Shown: positions 31,009 through 41,563 of the stretch, piece after piece
Layout of the letters: the number at the start of each line of letters is the position of its first letter
Numbering within the stretch: position 1 is the stretch's first letter
The notes under the pieces: generated by a model
What the model was told of the DNA's origin: nothing
What the model saw: only the letters and a program-made list of their open reading frames with translations
The model's database searches: none
DNA from: Sporosarcina sp.
Lineage (GTDB): Bacteria; Bacillota; Bacilli; Bacillales_A; Planococcaceae
DNA: 64,000 nt
Direction: 5' to 3'
NCBI GenBank assembly: GCA_029263895.1
Contig: JARIDO010000028.1
Location: forward strand, 1 to 64,000
Position numbers and translations under genes: made by a program

Positions 31009-34000
31009 TTACATAATTGCTTCTTCTGGAACTTCAGACAATTTAACCGAAATAAGTTTGGATACGCCAGACTCTTGCATGGTGATTCCATACAATACGT
31101 CTGCCCCTTCCATTGTACCTTTTCGATGTGTGATGACGATAAACTGCGTTTTATCAGAGAACTTTTTCAAATATTTGCTGTAACGCAATACATTTGCTTC
31201 ATCCAACGCAGCTTCAACTTCATCCAAAATACAAAACGGTACGGGTCGTACTTCTATTATGGCGAACAATAGCGCAATTGCTGTAAGTGCTCTTTCTCCA
31301 CCAGACAAAAGGCTAAGGTTCTGCAGTTTCTTACCAGGAGGTCTTGCTACAATATCAACTCCCGTTTCCAGTAAATCAGATGGATTCGTCAAGATAAGAT
31401 CGGCATCACCACCACCAAACATTTCTTTAAAGACATCCCTGAAACGGTGTTGTACTGCATTAAATGTTGCTGAGAAACGCATAATCATTTCAGTATCCAT
31501 TTCGGACATCGCTTCATTTAGCGTCTTTTTAGCCTCAAGTAAATCGTTACGTTGAGAAGTTAAGAATTCATGCCTCTCAGATACTTCGGCATATTCTACA
31601 ATCGCATTTGGATTAATAGGACCTAACATTTCTAAATCACGCTTTAAACGATCGACTCTTTCACGGGCAGCCAACTCATTAAAGTCAGATGAAAGGAGCA
31701 TATCCGGATGGAGTCCATAGTCATTCATTAATCTTTGCGTTACAGTTTCATATTGCGTTTCAAGTCGAGATATACGTACATTGTATGAATTTAAGCTGCT
31801 AATTGCTTCACTTACACTTTTCCGCAAATCTCGCAATTGTAACTCCCGCTCTTGTAATCGAATTGCAAAGCTATTTCTTAGTTCTCTAGCTTCTTTTATC
31901 GAGTGTTCAATTGCATCTCTAAACGCTGTCGATTCTTCAATCTTGACTACGATATCTTCAGCTGACATGTCTTTCTCGTCTTCATCATTGCCAATAAAAT
32001 ACTGTAATTGCGATTGCATGGATTCAAGTTTTTTTATGGTTGTTTCTTTTGCTAATTCAAGTTCTCTAATGGTCGTTTGTTGGTGACCTTTTTGTTCACG
32101 CAATACCGCCGACTTTTCACGCAGGTTATTATACTGATCCGTTAAGCTCTCTTCTTCACTACGTCTATCTGCAGCAAGTCGTTCTAGACTCGCAATCTTC
32201 TCCTGAAGTGTAGAAAGTGTCGTTTTGACGCTCTCATGCTTCTTCTTTAAATCAGACATCTTTTCAGTAAGTTCTGACCCGATATTTTCAGCACCAAGTC
32301 TTCCAGCTTCTGTTGTTGAAAACTCATTTTCCAATGCTTTAATCGACATTTCAAGTTCTCTAACTCCAGATTTCGTCGACGATATTTCAATTTGAGTTTG
32401 ATCCATTAGTTTATGACATTGATCGGTTTGCTGGCGGTATTTTGCAACATCCATTTTAGTGTCGCCAATTTTCTTTGTAGCAGAATCAATGGACTGAGCC
32501 ATAACTAACAATTGATTTTTCAACGTTTCAAGTTCTGCTTTTCTAGAGAATACAGATGCTTGTCCTTTTGCGCCGCCTCCTGTTAGTGAACCACCAGCGT
32601 TCACTACATCGCCTTCTACCGTAACTATGCGATAGCGATAACTAAGTGATTTGGCAATTTCCGAAGCGCCTTTTAAAGTTTTCGCCACTACAGTATTCCC
32701 TAACAAATTTTCTGTAATGATTGAAAAAGCGGGTACCGTTTCGACTAATGTGTCAGCTGTTCCTATGAATTCTGGATGCTGTTCAATACTTCGTAAAGAA
32801 GCTGGTTGGATTTTTCTAGATTTCATCGTATCTCTTGGGAGAAACGTTGCACGACCTGCATTTTTAGATTTCAAAAAACCAATCGCATTTCTAGCCTCGG
32901 CTTCGGTCGCAGTTACGATATGCTGCATTGCGCCACCGAGTGCAGTTTCAACTGCTTTAATATAATTTTTCTTAACAGTAATAAGTTCTGCTACAGCGCC
33001 GTCGATACCTGTTAACTTCCCCGACTTCTTTGCAACAAGGACCTCTTTCACGCCCGTATAAAATCCCGAAAAATCAGCTTCCATACTTTCTAATGCTCGT
33101 AAACGTCCATTCATTTCGAATTGCTTATTCAGGCCTTTTTGTAACAGTTCCTGCTGATTATTAAGTTCACTCTCAGTCTTTTCAAGTTCAAGTTTAGAGT
33201 TGTTGTACATACCATTGGCTTCTTCAAACTTCTTATTCAAAGTCGATAATGTCTCCATTTCGGATGACATTTCTTTATTTAATTTTACAATTCGTTCCTT
33301 CAAATCAGATGTATGTTGTACAATTTTATGAGTTGAAGACTTTTCCCCTTCCAATCGCTCTTCAAAATGCTTTAAGTCATTACGAAGGGTCGCCTCTTCA
33401 TTCAATCGATCAATGTACGTTGACTTCAAATCCTCAATTTCTTTTTCGGTTTCGACTACTGACCGTTTCAAAACATTTGAAATACCGTCCATATCATTCG
33501 TTGTTTTCGCTAACTCTTTGTTAGTTGCAGTTAGTTTTTCATGCGCCACTTCAAGTTTAACTATACTATCGTTCTTTTCTTGCTCCACAGTTACCATTTC
33601 TGTTTGAATTCTAGTAATCTGTTGTTCCGCATTTTTACGTTTTTCCATAGACAAAAGACGTCTACCTTCCCATTTCTCCGCTTCAGAACTAGCGTCTACA
33701 AGTTGGTGTTGCAAATGGTCAAGCTTATCGTCAATTACCGTCAATTCTTTTTTAACAGCTTCTGTTTCAACTTCGACACTTATTGTTTTTCCTTCTAACG
33801 TCTCTCTTTTTCCAAGAACAACTTCGGCTTCAGTAGCCTTTTGCGTCATTTCATCATGTAGCTTTTTCGCATCAAAATTTAATAATTCCACATCCGCTTG
33901 TCGTGTTTCAATAGATAATACTTCATGTTTCTTTGCAGCCTCCGCACTTTTTTGCAACGGAAGCATCCTACTATCAAGTTCCTTAAGAATATCAAGAACG

Positions 34001-34569
34001 CGATCCAAATTATCTTCAGTTTCAAAGAGCTTATGCTCGGCTTTCTTTTTTCTTGTTTTGTATTTAAGAACACCCGCTGCTTCATCAAAGATACTTCGTC
34101 GGTCTTCAGGACGAGAGTTCAAAATTTCATCAACACGACCTTGGGAGATAATGGAAAAGGCTTCTTTTCCTAGACCGGAATCCATAAAGACATCATTAAT
34201 ATCCTTTAATCTGCATTGCTGACCATTCAATAGATATGCACTATCCCCAGAACGAAATACCCGTCTACTCACACTTATTTCAGTGTAATCAAGCGGGAAC
34301 AGTCCTTTCGTATTATCTAAAACGAGTGTAACTTCTGCAAAGTTGAGTGGCTTTCTTGAATCACTACCAGCAAAAATGACATCTTCCATTTTCGCACCGC
34401 GTAGTGATTTAGCAGACTGCTCCCCTAATACCCAACGGATTGCATCTGTAACATTACTCTTACCACTTCCATTCGGTCCTACGACTGCCGTTACACCTGG
34501 TACAAAGTCGATACCGATTCGTTCTGCAAATGATTTAAAACCCATGATTTCAAGTCTTTTTAGAAACAC
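31009..34569 (-). CDS. smc: Chromosome segregation protein SMC
   Basis: MFLKRLEIMGFKSFAERIGIDFVPGVTAVVGPNGSGKSNV; hinge; LSGGERALTAIALLFAI. Confidence 0.98.
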   Translation of the reverse strand: MFLKRLEIMGFKSFAERIGIDFVPGVTAVVGPNGSGKSNVTDAIRWVLGEQSAKSLRGAKMEDVIFAGSDSRKPLNFAEVTLVLDNTKGLFPLDYTEISVSRRVFRSGDSAYLLNGQQCRLKDINDVFMDSGLGKEAFSIISQGRVDEILNSRPEDRRSIFDEAAGVLKYKTRKKKAEHKLFETEDNLDRVLDILKELDSRMLPLQKSAEAAKKHEVLSIETRQADVELLNFDAKKLHDEMTQKATEAEVVLGKRETLEGKTISVEVETEAVKKELTVIDDKLDHLQHQLVDASSEAEKWEGRRLLSMEKRKNAEQQITRIQTEMVTVEQEKNDSIVKLEVAHEKLTATNKELAKTTNDMDGISNVLKRSVVETEKEIEDLKSTYIDRLNEEATLRNDLKHFEERLEGEKSSTHKIVQHTSDLKERIVKLNKEMSSEMETLSTLNKKFEEANGMYNNSKLELEKTESELNNQQELLQKGLNKQFEMNGRLRALESMEADFSGFYTGVKEVLVAKKSGKLTGIDGAVAELITVKKNYIKAVETALGGAMQHIVTATEAEARNAIGFLKSKNAGRATFLPRDTMKSRKIQPASLRSIEQHPEFIGTADTLVETVPAFSIITENLLGNTVVAKTLKGASEIAKSLSYRYRIVTVEGDVVNAGGSLTGGGAKGQASVFSRKAELETLKNQLLVMAQSIDSATKKIGDTKMDVAKYRQQTDQCHKLMDQTQIEISSTKSGVRELEMSIKALENEFSTTEAGRLGAENIGSELTEKMSDLKKKHESVKTTLSTLQEKIASLERLAADRRSEEESLTDQYNNLREKSAVLREQKGHQQTTIRELELAKETTIKKLESMQSQLQYFIGNDEDEKDMSAEDIVVKIEESTAFRDAIEHSIKEARELRNSFAIRLQERELQLRDLRKSVSEAISSLNSYNVRISRLETQYETVTQRLMNDYGLHPDMLLSSDFNELAARERVDRLKRDLEMLGPINPNAIVEYAEVSERHEFLTSQRNDLLEAKKTLNEAMSEMDTEMIMRFSATFNAVQHRFRDVFKEMFGGGDADLILTNPSDLLETGVDIVARPPGKKLQNLSLLSGGERALTAIALLFAIIEVRPVPFCILDEVEAALDEANVLRYSKYLKKFSDKTQFIVITHRKGTMEGADVLYGITMQESGVSKLISVKLSEVPEEAIM

Positions 34570-34571
34570 AA

Positions 34572-35339
34572 TTAGTTCTCCTCTTCAATCCCACGACTTC
34601 CTAGTTCTTGTATCGCTTGGTGGGCAGCTTCCTGTTCAGCTTCTTTTTTTGATTTTCCTATACCAGTCCCTAATTCCACATCACCCAAGAGCACAACTGT
34701 AACAAATTTCTTAGCGTGGGCGGGTCCTTTTTCTTCAATAATTTTATACGTTAATTGGCCATTGTTTTTTTGTTGCACGATTTCCTGCAACCGACTTTTA
34801 TAATCCATCACATGTGAAAAAGCACCGACACTAATTTTAGGAAACACGACTTTTTGAAGGAAAGGATTTACTAACTCCATCCCTTGGTCAATATATAGCG
34901 CTCCTATGAACGCTTCAAATACATCTGCTAAAAGTGCTGGACGCATTCGACCGCCCGTCTGTTCTTCACCTTTACCAAGTAAAATATAATGACCAAAATC
35001 AAGTTCTTTAGAAAATTTCACGAGTGAAGGTTCGCAAACAATGGCAGCTCTAAGTTTCGTTAGTTCCCCCTCAGTCATATTGGGTTCTGTTGCATAAAGA
35101 TGTTGTGATACACCAAGTTCTAATACAGCATCTCCCAAAAACTCTAAGCGTTCATTATCTTCATAGTTTTTTCGTCGGTGTTCATTCACATAAGATGAAT
35201 GAGTAAATGCGTTATATAAAAGTGAAACGTTTTTAAAACGAATACTCAACTTTTCTTGAAGTTCATCAAATTTAGTACGCAATGCGATAGGTAGTGTTGA
35301 TTTTTCTTGTTTTAGGGTACCTCTATTATTATTTATCAT
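34572..35339 (-). CDS. rnc: Ribonuclease III
   Basis: [18 protein letters not shown]-terminal dsRBD. Confidence 0.96.
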   Translation of the reverse strand: MINNNRGTLKQEKSTLPIALRTKFDELQEKLSIRFKNVSLLYNAFTHSSYVNEHRRKNYEDNERLEFLGDAVLELGVSQHLYATEPNMTEGELTKLRAAIVCEPSLVKFSKELDFGHYILLGKGEEQTGGRMRPALLADVFEAFIGALYIDQGMELVNPFLQKVVFPKISVGAFSHVMDYKSRLQEIVQQKNNGQLTYKIIEEKGPAHAKKFVTVVLLGDVELGTGIGKSKKEAEQEAAHQAIQELGSRGIEEEN

Positions 35340-35403
35340 CTAAATCTGCCTTTCAATCCATAGTAGCTTTAATTTTACCCTTTTGTGCGCATAAGTGCAA
35401 AAT

Positions 35404-35458
35404 CGAAAAGAGACACTTCCACTCCTTTTTGAAAAAAGGATGAAAGCGTCTCTTTTGT
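35404..35458 (-). terminator. Terminator after acpP
   Basis: AAAAGAGACGCTTTCATCCTTTTTTCAAAAAGGAGTGGAAGTGTCTCTTTT long hairpin on minus strand. Confidence 0.8.
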
Positions 35459-35466
35459 TGTTCAAA

Positions 35467-35712
35467 TTAGTTCACTTTTGTTTCGATAAACGAAACCGCG
35501 TCACCAACTGTCGCAATCTTTTCAGCGTCATCATCAGAGATTTCCATATCGAATTCATCTTCTAATTCCATAACTAGTTCTACGACATCCAAAGAGTCTG
35601 CACCTAGATCATCACGGAAAGAAGCTTCCATTTTAATTTCACTCTCATCGACACCAAGACGGTCGACGACCACTTTCGTTACACGTTCAAGTACTGTAGA
35701 CAAATTTGTCAC
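35467..35712 (-). CDS. acpP: Acyl carrier protein
   Basis: [27 protein letters not shown] phosphopantetheine site. Confidence 0.97.
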   Translation of the reverse strand: MTNLSTVLERVTKVVVDRLGVDESEIKMEASFRDDLGADSLDVVELVMELEDEFDMEISDDDAEKIATVGDAVSFIETKVN

Positions 35713-35723
35713 CTCCTCTCAAG

Positions 35724-36077
35724 AAAAGCGTAGGGCACCGTTTGGCTCCGATAGGCATAAGACGAATCGGCATAGAGGCGTTCTTGGCCTCGACGTCGAG
35801 ACGGCTTATGACCCGAGGAGTCGGTGTCCGAAGCCTAGACATCACAGAAAAGCGTAGGTGCCTGTTCAGAGGCGGCAGGCATAAGGTGAAATGGCGGAGC
35901 AGCGTTCTTTGCTGCATAGCCAGTTTAACTTATGACCCGAGCCTCTAGGCACCGAAGTCTGGATCACTGAAAAGCGTAGGGCACCGTTTGGCTCCGACAG
36001 GCATAAGACGAATCGACATAGAGGCGTTCTTGGCCTCGACGTCGAGACGGCTTATGACCCGAGGAGTCGGTGACCGA
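35724..36077 (-). repeat. Three-copy tandem array of a ~122-bp structured repeat in the fabG-acpP gap
   Basis: Units begin AAAAGCGTAGG at about 35724, 35848 and 35970 (third truncated). Units 1 and 3 nearly identical; unit 2 divergent but shares AAAAGCGTAGG, AGGCATAAG, GCGTTCTT, CTTATGACCCGAG and CCGAAG. Confidence 0.92.
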
Positions 36078-36078
36078 C

Positions 36079-36825
36079 TTACATTACCATACCACCATCA
36101 ACATGAATTGTTTGACCCGTAATATACGCCGCATCATCTGATAGTAAAAACATAACTGTTTTGGCAACGTCTTGTGTACTACCTAGCTTTCCAAGCGGGA
36201 TTACACCCAACATTTGACGTTTAACATCCTCTGGAAGTTCATCCGTCATATCTGTCGTGATGAATCCTGGCGCAACTGCATTAACTGTAATATTACGCGA
36301 AGCAAGTTCCTTTGCAGCAGTTTTAGTAAAACCGATTACACCAGCTTTTGCTGCTACATAATTAGCTTGTCCAGCATTTCCTGAAACGCCTACAATTGAA
36401 GCTACATTAACGATTTTCCCAAGGCGCTGACGCATCATCTGACGTGTTACTCCTTTCGTACAAAGGAATACACCTTTTAAATTAATATTGATAACATCAT
36501 CCCACTCGTCTTCTTTCATACGCATGAGCAAATTATCCTTTGTAATTCCCGCATTGTTTACCAACATATCGATGGAACCAAATCTATCCATCGTTTGGTC
36601 CACCATTTCTTTAACACTATCTACTTTCGAAACATCTGCCTGTATAGCGAATGCTTCACTCCCAAGTTCCGTAATGAGTTTCACAACTTCTTCAGCTTTA
36701 TCTTTACTACCGCTATAATTGACAGCTACTTTTGCGCCTTCTTTTGCAAGTTGAATTGCAATTTCACGACCAATCCCTCGAGATGCACCTGTTACAATCG
36801 CAACTTTACCATCAAATCTACTCAT
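36079..36825 (-). CDS. fabG: 3-oxoacyl-ACP reductase FabG
   Basis: [37 protein letters not shown]. Start at 36825 overlaps the fabD stop (ATGA). Confidence 0.96.
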   Translation of the reverse strand: MSRFDGKVAIVTGASRGIGREIAIQLAKEGAKVAVNYSGSKDKAEEVVKLITELGSEAFAIQADVSKVDSVKEMVDQTMDRFGSIDMLVNNAGITKDNLLMRMKEDEWDDVININLKGVFLCTKGVTRQMMRQRLGKIVNVASIVGVSGNAGQANYVAAKAGVIGFTKTAAKELASRNITVNAVAPGFITTDMTDELPEDVKRQMLGVIPLGKLGSTQDVAKTVMFLLSDDAAYITGQTIHVDGGMVM

Positions 36826-37769
36826 TCGCCCCATCCTTTCGAAGCATCGATTACCGCTCGCAATGATACTTCGTCGTAAACAGATAAAACTGTTGCACTA
36901 CGATCAATTTTCTTTATCAAACCACTAAGAACTTTACCCGGTCCACATTCAACAAAGTGCGTGACACCCAATTCAAGCATCGTTCTAACAGAATCCTCCC
37001 ATAGAACAGGAGAATATAATTGTTCAATAAGTAATGTTTTTACTTCTTCACCCGAAGTAATAACAGAGGCGTTTACATTAGCAATTACAGGATATACAGC
37101 TTGTTTAATTTCAACTTGATTAAGAATTGCAGCTAATTTGTCTGCAGCAGGTTTCATAAGAGAAGAATGAAATGGCCCGCTTACATCAAGTGGTATCGCT
37201 CTTTTGGCACCAGCTTCTTTTAAGGATGAACATGCCTTCTCAACACCTGCTTTAGTCCCAGATATAACAATTTGACCAGGACAATTCAAATTCGCTGGCT
37301 GAACAACGAAACCATCATTACTGATGTCATCTGTCACTTTTTTTAACGTCTTTGCATCTAAGCCAAGTATCGCTGCCATTGCACCCTGTCCTGCTGGAAC
37401 AGCTTCATTCATGAACAGGCCACGTTGATTCACAATCGAAACACCCTCTTCAAAAGTTAGAACACCTGAGGCAACAAGCGCAGTATATTCTCCAAGACTA
37501 TGACCTGCCGTATAATTCGGTACAACACCATTTTTTATCAACAGTTCCGCGATCATTGCTCCCACTGTCAACAAAGCAGGCTGCGCGTTGTATGTTAACG
37601 TCAATACATCTTGCGGACCATCTGCAATGATTTCGCTAAGTTCAAAGCCAAGGACTTGATCAGCTTTAGTCATAAATTCGTGACAGTTAGGTTGGCTAGC
37701 TAGTAAGTCTGAACCCATGCCAACTGATTGAGAACCTTGTCCGGGAAAAACAAATGCAACTTTTGTCAT
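36822..37769 (-). CDS. fabD: Malonyl-CoA-ACP transacylase FabD
   Basis: [30 protein letters not shown]. Confidence 0.97.
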   Translation of the reverse strand: MTKVAFVFPGQGSQSVGMGSDLLASQPNCHEFMTKADQVLGFELSEIIADGPQDVLTLTYNAQPALLTVGAMIAELLIKNGVVPNYTAGHSLGEYTALVASGVLTFEEGVSIVNQRGLFMNEAVPAGQGAMAAILGLDAKTLKKVTDDISNDGFVVQPANLNCPGQIVISGTKAGVEKACSSLKEAGAKRAIPLDVSGPFHSSLMKPAADKLAAILNQVEIKQAVYPVIANVNASVITSGEEVKTLLIEQLYSPVLWEDSVRTMLELGVTHFVECGPGKVLSGLIKKIDRSATVLSVYDEVSLRAVIDASKGWGE

Positions 37770-38758
37770 TTCGTTTCCGCCTTTCCAACAACTTCACGAA
37801 TTGTTCCACAAACATCAAATTCAACCATCGTTCGTGCTTGACGTATCGCATTTAATATTGCATTCGCATTTGATGACCCGTGCGCTTTAATTACGGGTGA
37901 ATTTAAACCAAATAAACCAGCACCACCATATTCTGTATAGTCCATTTTGCTTTTTAACCCTTTAAGGTCATTCTTCACAAGTCCCGCCGAAACTTTTGAC
38001 TTCAATGACGCATTAAATACTTCCTTTAACATTACAAAAAAAGCACTAGCAGTACCTTCTATTGTTTTAAGGACCATATTTCCAGTAAAACCATCCGTTA
38101 TAACTACATCCGCTATTCCATTTAATAAGTCTCTTGACTCAACATTTCCTATGAAATTAATGGGAGCATCTGTTAAAAGCTGAAAAGCCGCTTTTGTTAG
38201 TTCATTGCCTTTGCCTTCTTCTGTTCCGATATTAAGCAATCCTACACGCGGTTGTTCTATACCCCTTACTTTTTCGGCATAAATACTACCCATAACCGCG
38301 TACTGACTTAAGTGGGATGGCTTTGCATCAGCATTCGCACCTAAGTCAAGCATAACAAAACCTGAACCATCAATCGTTGGCAACGTCGGTGCAAGAGCTG
38401 GTCTTTCAATCCCTTCTATACGGCCAACTACGAAAAGACCCGCTGCCATTAACGCGCCCGTATTTCCAGCAGATACACATGCAGCAGCTTCACCATCTTT
38501 AACAGCTTGTGCCATTCTGACCATTGACGCATCTTTTTTTCTACGGATGGCACGAACAGGCTCATCGTCCGGTTCAATCATTTCACTACAATGTATCACT
38601 TTTAATCTGTCATGATGCTTTATATATGGCGCCATTTGACTCTCATCACCATAAATATGTATGTGTATATCTTCAAATGCATGTAAACTTTCAATAACTC
38701 CATCAATAATTTCTTTCGGTGCATGATCTCCACCCATACCATCTACCGCTATTATCAT
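37766..38758 (-). CDS. plsX: Phosphate acyltransferase PlsX
   Basis: [35 protein letters not shown]. Confidence 0.97.
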   Translation of the reverse strand: MIIAVDGMGGDHAPKEIIDGVIESLHAFEDIHIHIYGDESQMAPYIKHHDRLKVIHCSEMIEPDDEPVRAIRRKKDASMVRMAQAVKDGEAAACVSAGNTGALMAAGLFVVGRIEGIERPALAPTLPTIDGSGFVMLDLGANADAKPSHLSQYAVMGSIYAEKVRGIEQPRVGLLNIGTEEGKGNELTKAAFQLLTDAPINFIGNVESRDLLNGIADVVITDGFTGNMVLKTIEGTASAFFVMLKEVFNASLKSKVSAGLVKNDLKGLKSKMDYTEYGGAGLFGLNSPVIKAHGSSNANAILNAIRQARTMVEFDVCGTIREVVGKAETK

Positions 38759-39339
38759 TATGATTCCTCCTGTTTCCTATCCGTTGTACGATACATATGA
38801 AATTCCCCTGTAAATACAGTGTCATCTCCGACTTTGGAAACGATTGTAACCAGTGCTCTTTTTTTGTTGGAATGATCCATAACAACGTCAGCCTTCGCTA
38901 TTACTCTATCCCCAACTTTGACGGGTTTTAAGAAGTGAAGCATTGATTTCATTGTCAGCGCCAGATCATCATCCATGACAGCGACTGCCAACGAGTTTGC
39001 TTGAGCAAAAAGGTGATGTCCACGCGCGATGCCATTACGATGAAAAACATGTTCTTCTGAAACATCAAATATGGACAACGCTCTTTTATCTAATTCAATA
39101 TCAATAATATCTCCAATAATTTCATCAACTGCAAGGGATTTAACTTCTTCTTGCATCGTTCTTACAGCAACATCTTTTAAACGTATTCTTAACTCAGGAA
39201 TACCACATTCTAAACGATCTAAACGAATCGTTTGGACGCTGACGATAAAATGCTCTGCCAATTCATCATCCGTCATAAATGGATTCGTTTCAAGCAGCAA
39301 AACCAGTTCACGCTGCCTGTCCTTTTTAAGCATTTTCAA
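38758..39339 (-). CDS. fapR: Fatty acid/phospholipid biosynthesis repressor FapR
   Basis: [54 protein letters not shown]; hot-dog C-terminal domain; first gene of the plsX-fabD-fabG-acpP cluster. Confidence 0.95.
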   Translation of the reverse strand: MKMLKKDRQRELVLLLETNPFMTDDELAEHFIVSVQTIRLDRLECGIPELRIRLKDVAVRTMQEEVKSLAVDEIIGDIIDIELDKRALSIFDVSEEHVFHRNGIARGHHLFAQANSLAVAVMDDDLALTMKSMLHFLKPVKVGDRVIAKADVVMDHSNKKRALVTIVSKVGDDTVFTGEFHMYRTTDRKQEES

Positions 39340-39355
39340 TCATTTCACCTTCCGA

Positions 39356-39374
39356 ATTAGCACTTGGTACTAAT
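39356..39374. promoter_or_regulatory. FapR operator
   Basis: ATTAGCACTTGGTACTAAT (minus ATTAGTACCAAGTGCTAAT) matches the palindromic FapR box; sits just downstream of the fapR -10. Confidence 0.88.
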
Positions 39375-39377
39375 AAC

Positions 39378-39406
39378 AGTATATAAAGATAAAAAACAGA
39401 AAGCAA
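39378..39406 (-). promoter_or_regulatory. Sigma-A promoter of fapR operon
   Basis: Minus strand TTGCTT-17 nt-TATACT (-35 at 39401-39406, -10 at 39378-39383). Confidence 0.75.
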
Positions 39407-39435
39407 GTATATAAAATGTAATGCATTGTTTAGTA

Positions 39436-39480
39436 ATAAAAATGTAAGTCATTTTGCTTTCACAACAAAATGACTTACGA
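39436..39480 (-). terminator. Hairpin in the fapR-recG gap; putative terminator after recG
   Basis: GTAAGTCATTTTG...CAAAATGACTTAC inverted repeat followed on minus strand by ATTTTTATT. It lies upstream of fapR and recG end is at 39521. Confidence 0.7.
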
Positions 39481-39520
39481 CTTTCATATTTAAGAACAGT
39501 TCGGATAGAAAACTAAATTA

Positions 39521-41563
39521 CTAGTCAATTCGTTCTCCATTTAACGCTCCTGACTTTTCTAAATGCTGTTTCAAAATGCGGTATTCATCATCCGTCCAAA
39601 AATTGCTGGATTCTAATAAGATTTCAGCATCTTTTCTTGCGGTTTCAAGCGCTCTATAGTCATGGACTAAGTCAGCAACTTTAAATTCTGGTAAACCACT
39701 TTGCTTTTTCCCGAAAAAGTCTCCTGCACCTCTGAGTTCAAGATCTTTCTCCGCTAGTAAAAAACCATCATTCGTCTCCGTCATCGTCTGCATTCGTTCT
39801 TTGCCTTCCTCAGTTTTAGGATCAGCAAGCAGTATACAATAGGATTGTTCCGCACCTCGTCCTACCCGTCCTCGCAATTGATGTAGCTGCGCAAGCCCAA
39901 ACCTTGTGGCGTCATAGATTAGCATGAACGTTGCATTCGGTACATTGACTCCTACTTCAACAACTGTAGTAGACACTAGTATATCGATTTCCCCCGCGCC
40001 AAAAGCACGCATAATGTCATCCTTTACATCCGCCGGAAGTCTACCATGCATTAACCCCACTGTATAACGACCTTCGAAATAAGTAGATAATTGTCCATGC
40101 ACATCCACAGCATTTTGAACATCTAATTTGTCAGATTCCTCTATTAAAGGACAAATGACGTATGCTTGTCGTCCTGCCAATAACTCAGACTCCATTTTTT
40201 TCAGTACTGGTGATAGGGAGTCTTCCTTTAACCAATGTGTCTCAATCAATTTCCGACCAGCTGGTAGCTCATCTAGAACTGAAACATCCATTTCGCCAAA
40301 AGCAGTAATGGCCAACGTGCGTGGAATTGGCGTTGCTGTCATAAATAAAACATCTGGATTCAACCCTTTATCTCTTAAGACTCGTCTTTGTTCCACTCCA
40401 AAACGGTGCTGTTCATCTGTAATAACGAGTCCGGGATTCTTAAATATAACATTAGGTTGAATCAATGCGTGCGTTCCAATTAACAGGTCTATTTCGCCAG
40501 TAACAAGGTTTTCAAGTAATTGTTTTCTTGCTTTCGGCTTCGTAGAGCCCGCAAGAAAAGCAACTGTTACTCCGTGAGGCTCTAACCACTCCGCTAATGA
40601 AACAGCATGTTGTTCAGCTAGTATTTCAGTTGGAGCCATGAGGGCACCTTGATAACCTGCTGTAATCGCTGCATATAAAACAACGGCGGCTACAACAGTC
40701 TTCCCAGATCCAACGTCTCCTTGTAACAATCGATTCATACGGGTATTACTTTTAAGCTCAGCACATAATTCGTTGACAACTCGTTTTTGTGCACCTGTTA
40801 ACTCAAATGGAAGTGAACTAATAAAGTTTTTTACTAATTCAAGATTATACTGAATGGCAACCCCGTGTTCGGCTTCTTTCCTAGCTTTCTTTATCCCCAT
40901 CATCTTCAATTGAAACAATAGAAGTTCCTCGTAAACAAAGCGTCTTCTAGCTTGTTTAACATCTTGTAAATTAGACGGGAAATGAATCATTTCCAGAGCC
41001 CGGTCTATGCCTGCTAATCGGTAGGCGTCACGTAATACTTGAGGTAGTGACTCCTCATGTTGACCAGCACTCTCATCCAGTGCAAGTCGCATATAACGGC
41101 GAAATGTCTTCTGATGCATTACACCTTTCAAACTATAGACAGGTTCAAAGTCCAGTTGTTCTACTTTTGGTCCTTCTTTGAAATTGCTTACATTTATAAG
41201 TTGCCTACCGCGATCCCATTTGCCTGTTACCGTTACAGTCATTCCAGGCGAGAGTCGGTCCTTTAAATAGTGCTGATTAAAAAAAACTGCTTTTACTAGA
41301 TGATTACCAGCAAGTAGTCGTACTTGTAAACGCGACTTATTTCTCCCTAAAAAAAGAACGGAAGGTTCACTCTCGACCCTTCCTTCAACCGTTACACGTT
41401 CATTGTGTGGTGTTTCTATAAGATCTGTTAACCTGAAATCATCGTGACGATACGGGAAGGTCATGACTAAGTCATGAATCGTCACGATACCTAGCTGTTC
41501 TAATTGCTTTGCCGCCGCCTTCCCAATACCTTTTAGCGACGTTACAGCATTAAGACTGGTCAC
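39521..41563 (-). CDS. recG: ATP-dependent DNA helicase RecG
   Basis: RLLQGDVGSGKTVVAAV; ITDEQHRFGVEQR; MTATPIPRTLAIT. Confidence 0.97.
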   Translation of the reverse strand: MTSLNAVTSLKGIGKAAAKQLEQLGIVTIHDLVMTFPYRHDDFRLTDLIETPHNERVTVEGRVESEPSVLFLGRNKSRLQVRLLAGNHLVKAVFFNQHYLKDRLSPGMTVTVTGKWDRGRQLINVSNFKEGPKVEQLDFEPVYSLKGVMHQKTFRRYMRLALDESAGQHEESLPQVLRDAYRLAGIDRALEMIHFPSNLQDVKQARRRFVYEELLLFQLKMMGIKKARKEAEHGVAIQYNLELVKNFISSLPFELTGAQKRVVNELCAELKSNTRMNRLLQGDVGSGKTVVAAVVLYAAITAGYQGALMAPTEILAEQHAVSLAEWLEPHGVTVAFLAGSTKPKARKQLLENLVTGEIDLLIGTHALIQPNVIFKNPGLVITDEQHRFGVEQRRVLRDKGLNPDVLFMTATPIPRTLAITAFGEMDVSVLDELPAGRKLIETHWLKEDSLSPVLKKMESELLAGRQAYVICPLIEESDKLDVQNAVDVHGQLSTYFEGRYTVGLMHGRLPADVKDDIMRAFGAGEIDILVSTTVVEVGVNVPNATFMLIYDATRFGLAQLHQLRGRVGRGAEQSYCILLADPKTEEGKERMQTMTETNDGFLLAEKDLELRGAGDFFGKKQSGLPEFKVADLVHDYRALETARKDAEILLESSNFWTDDEYRILKQHLEKSGALNGERID

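Noticed and set aside
35687-35948. ORFs of 76 aa (-) and 80 aa (+) across the fabG-acpP gap
   Set aside because: They lie on the structured repeat array, have no RBS or family resemblance, and are explained by the GC-richer repeat.
35724-36077. Possible CRISPR array
   Set aside because: Repeats are ~122 bp, directly tandem with no unique spacers, and no cas genes are near.
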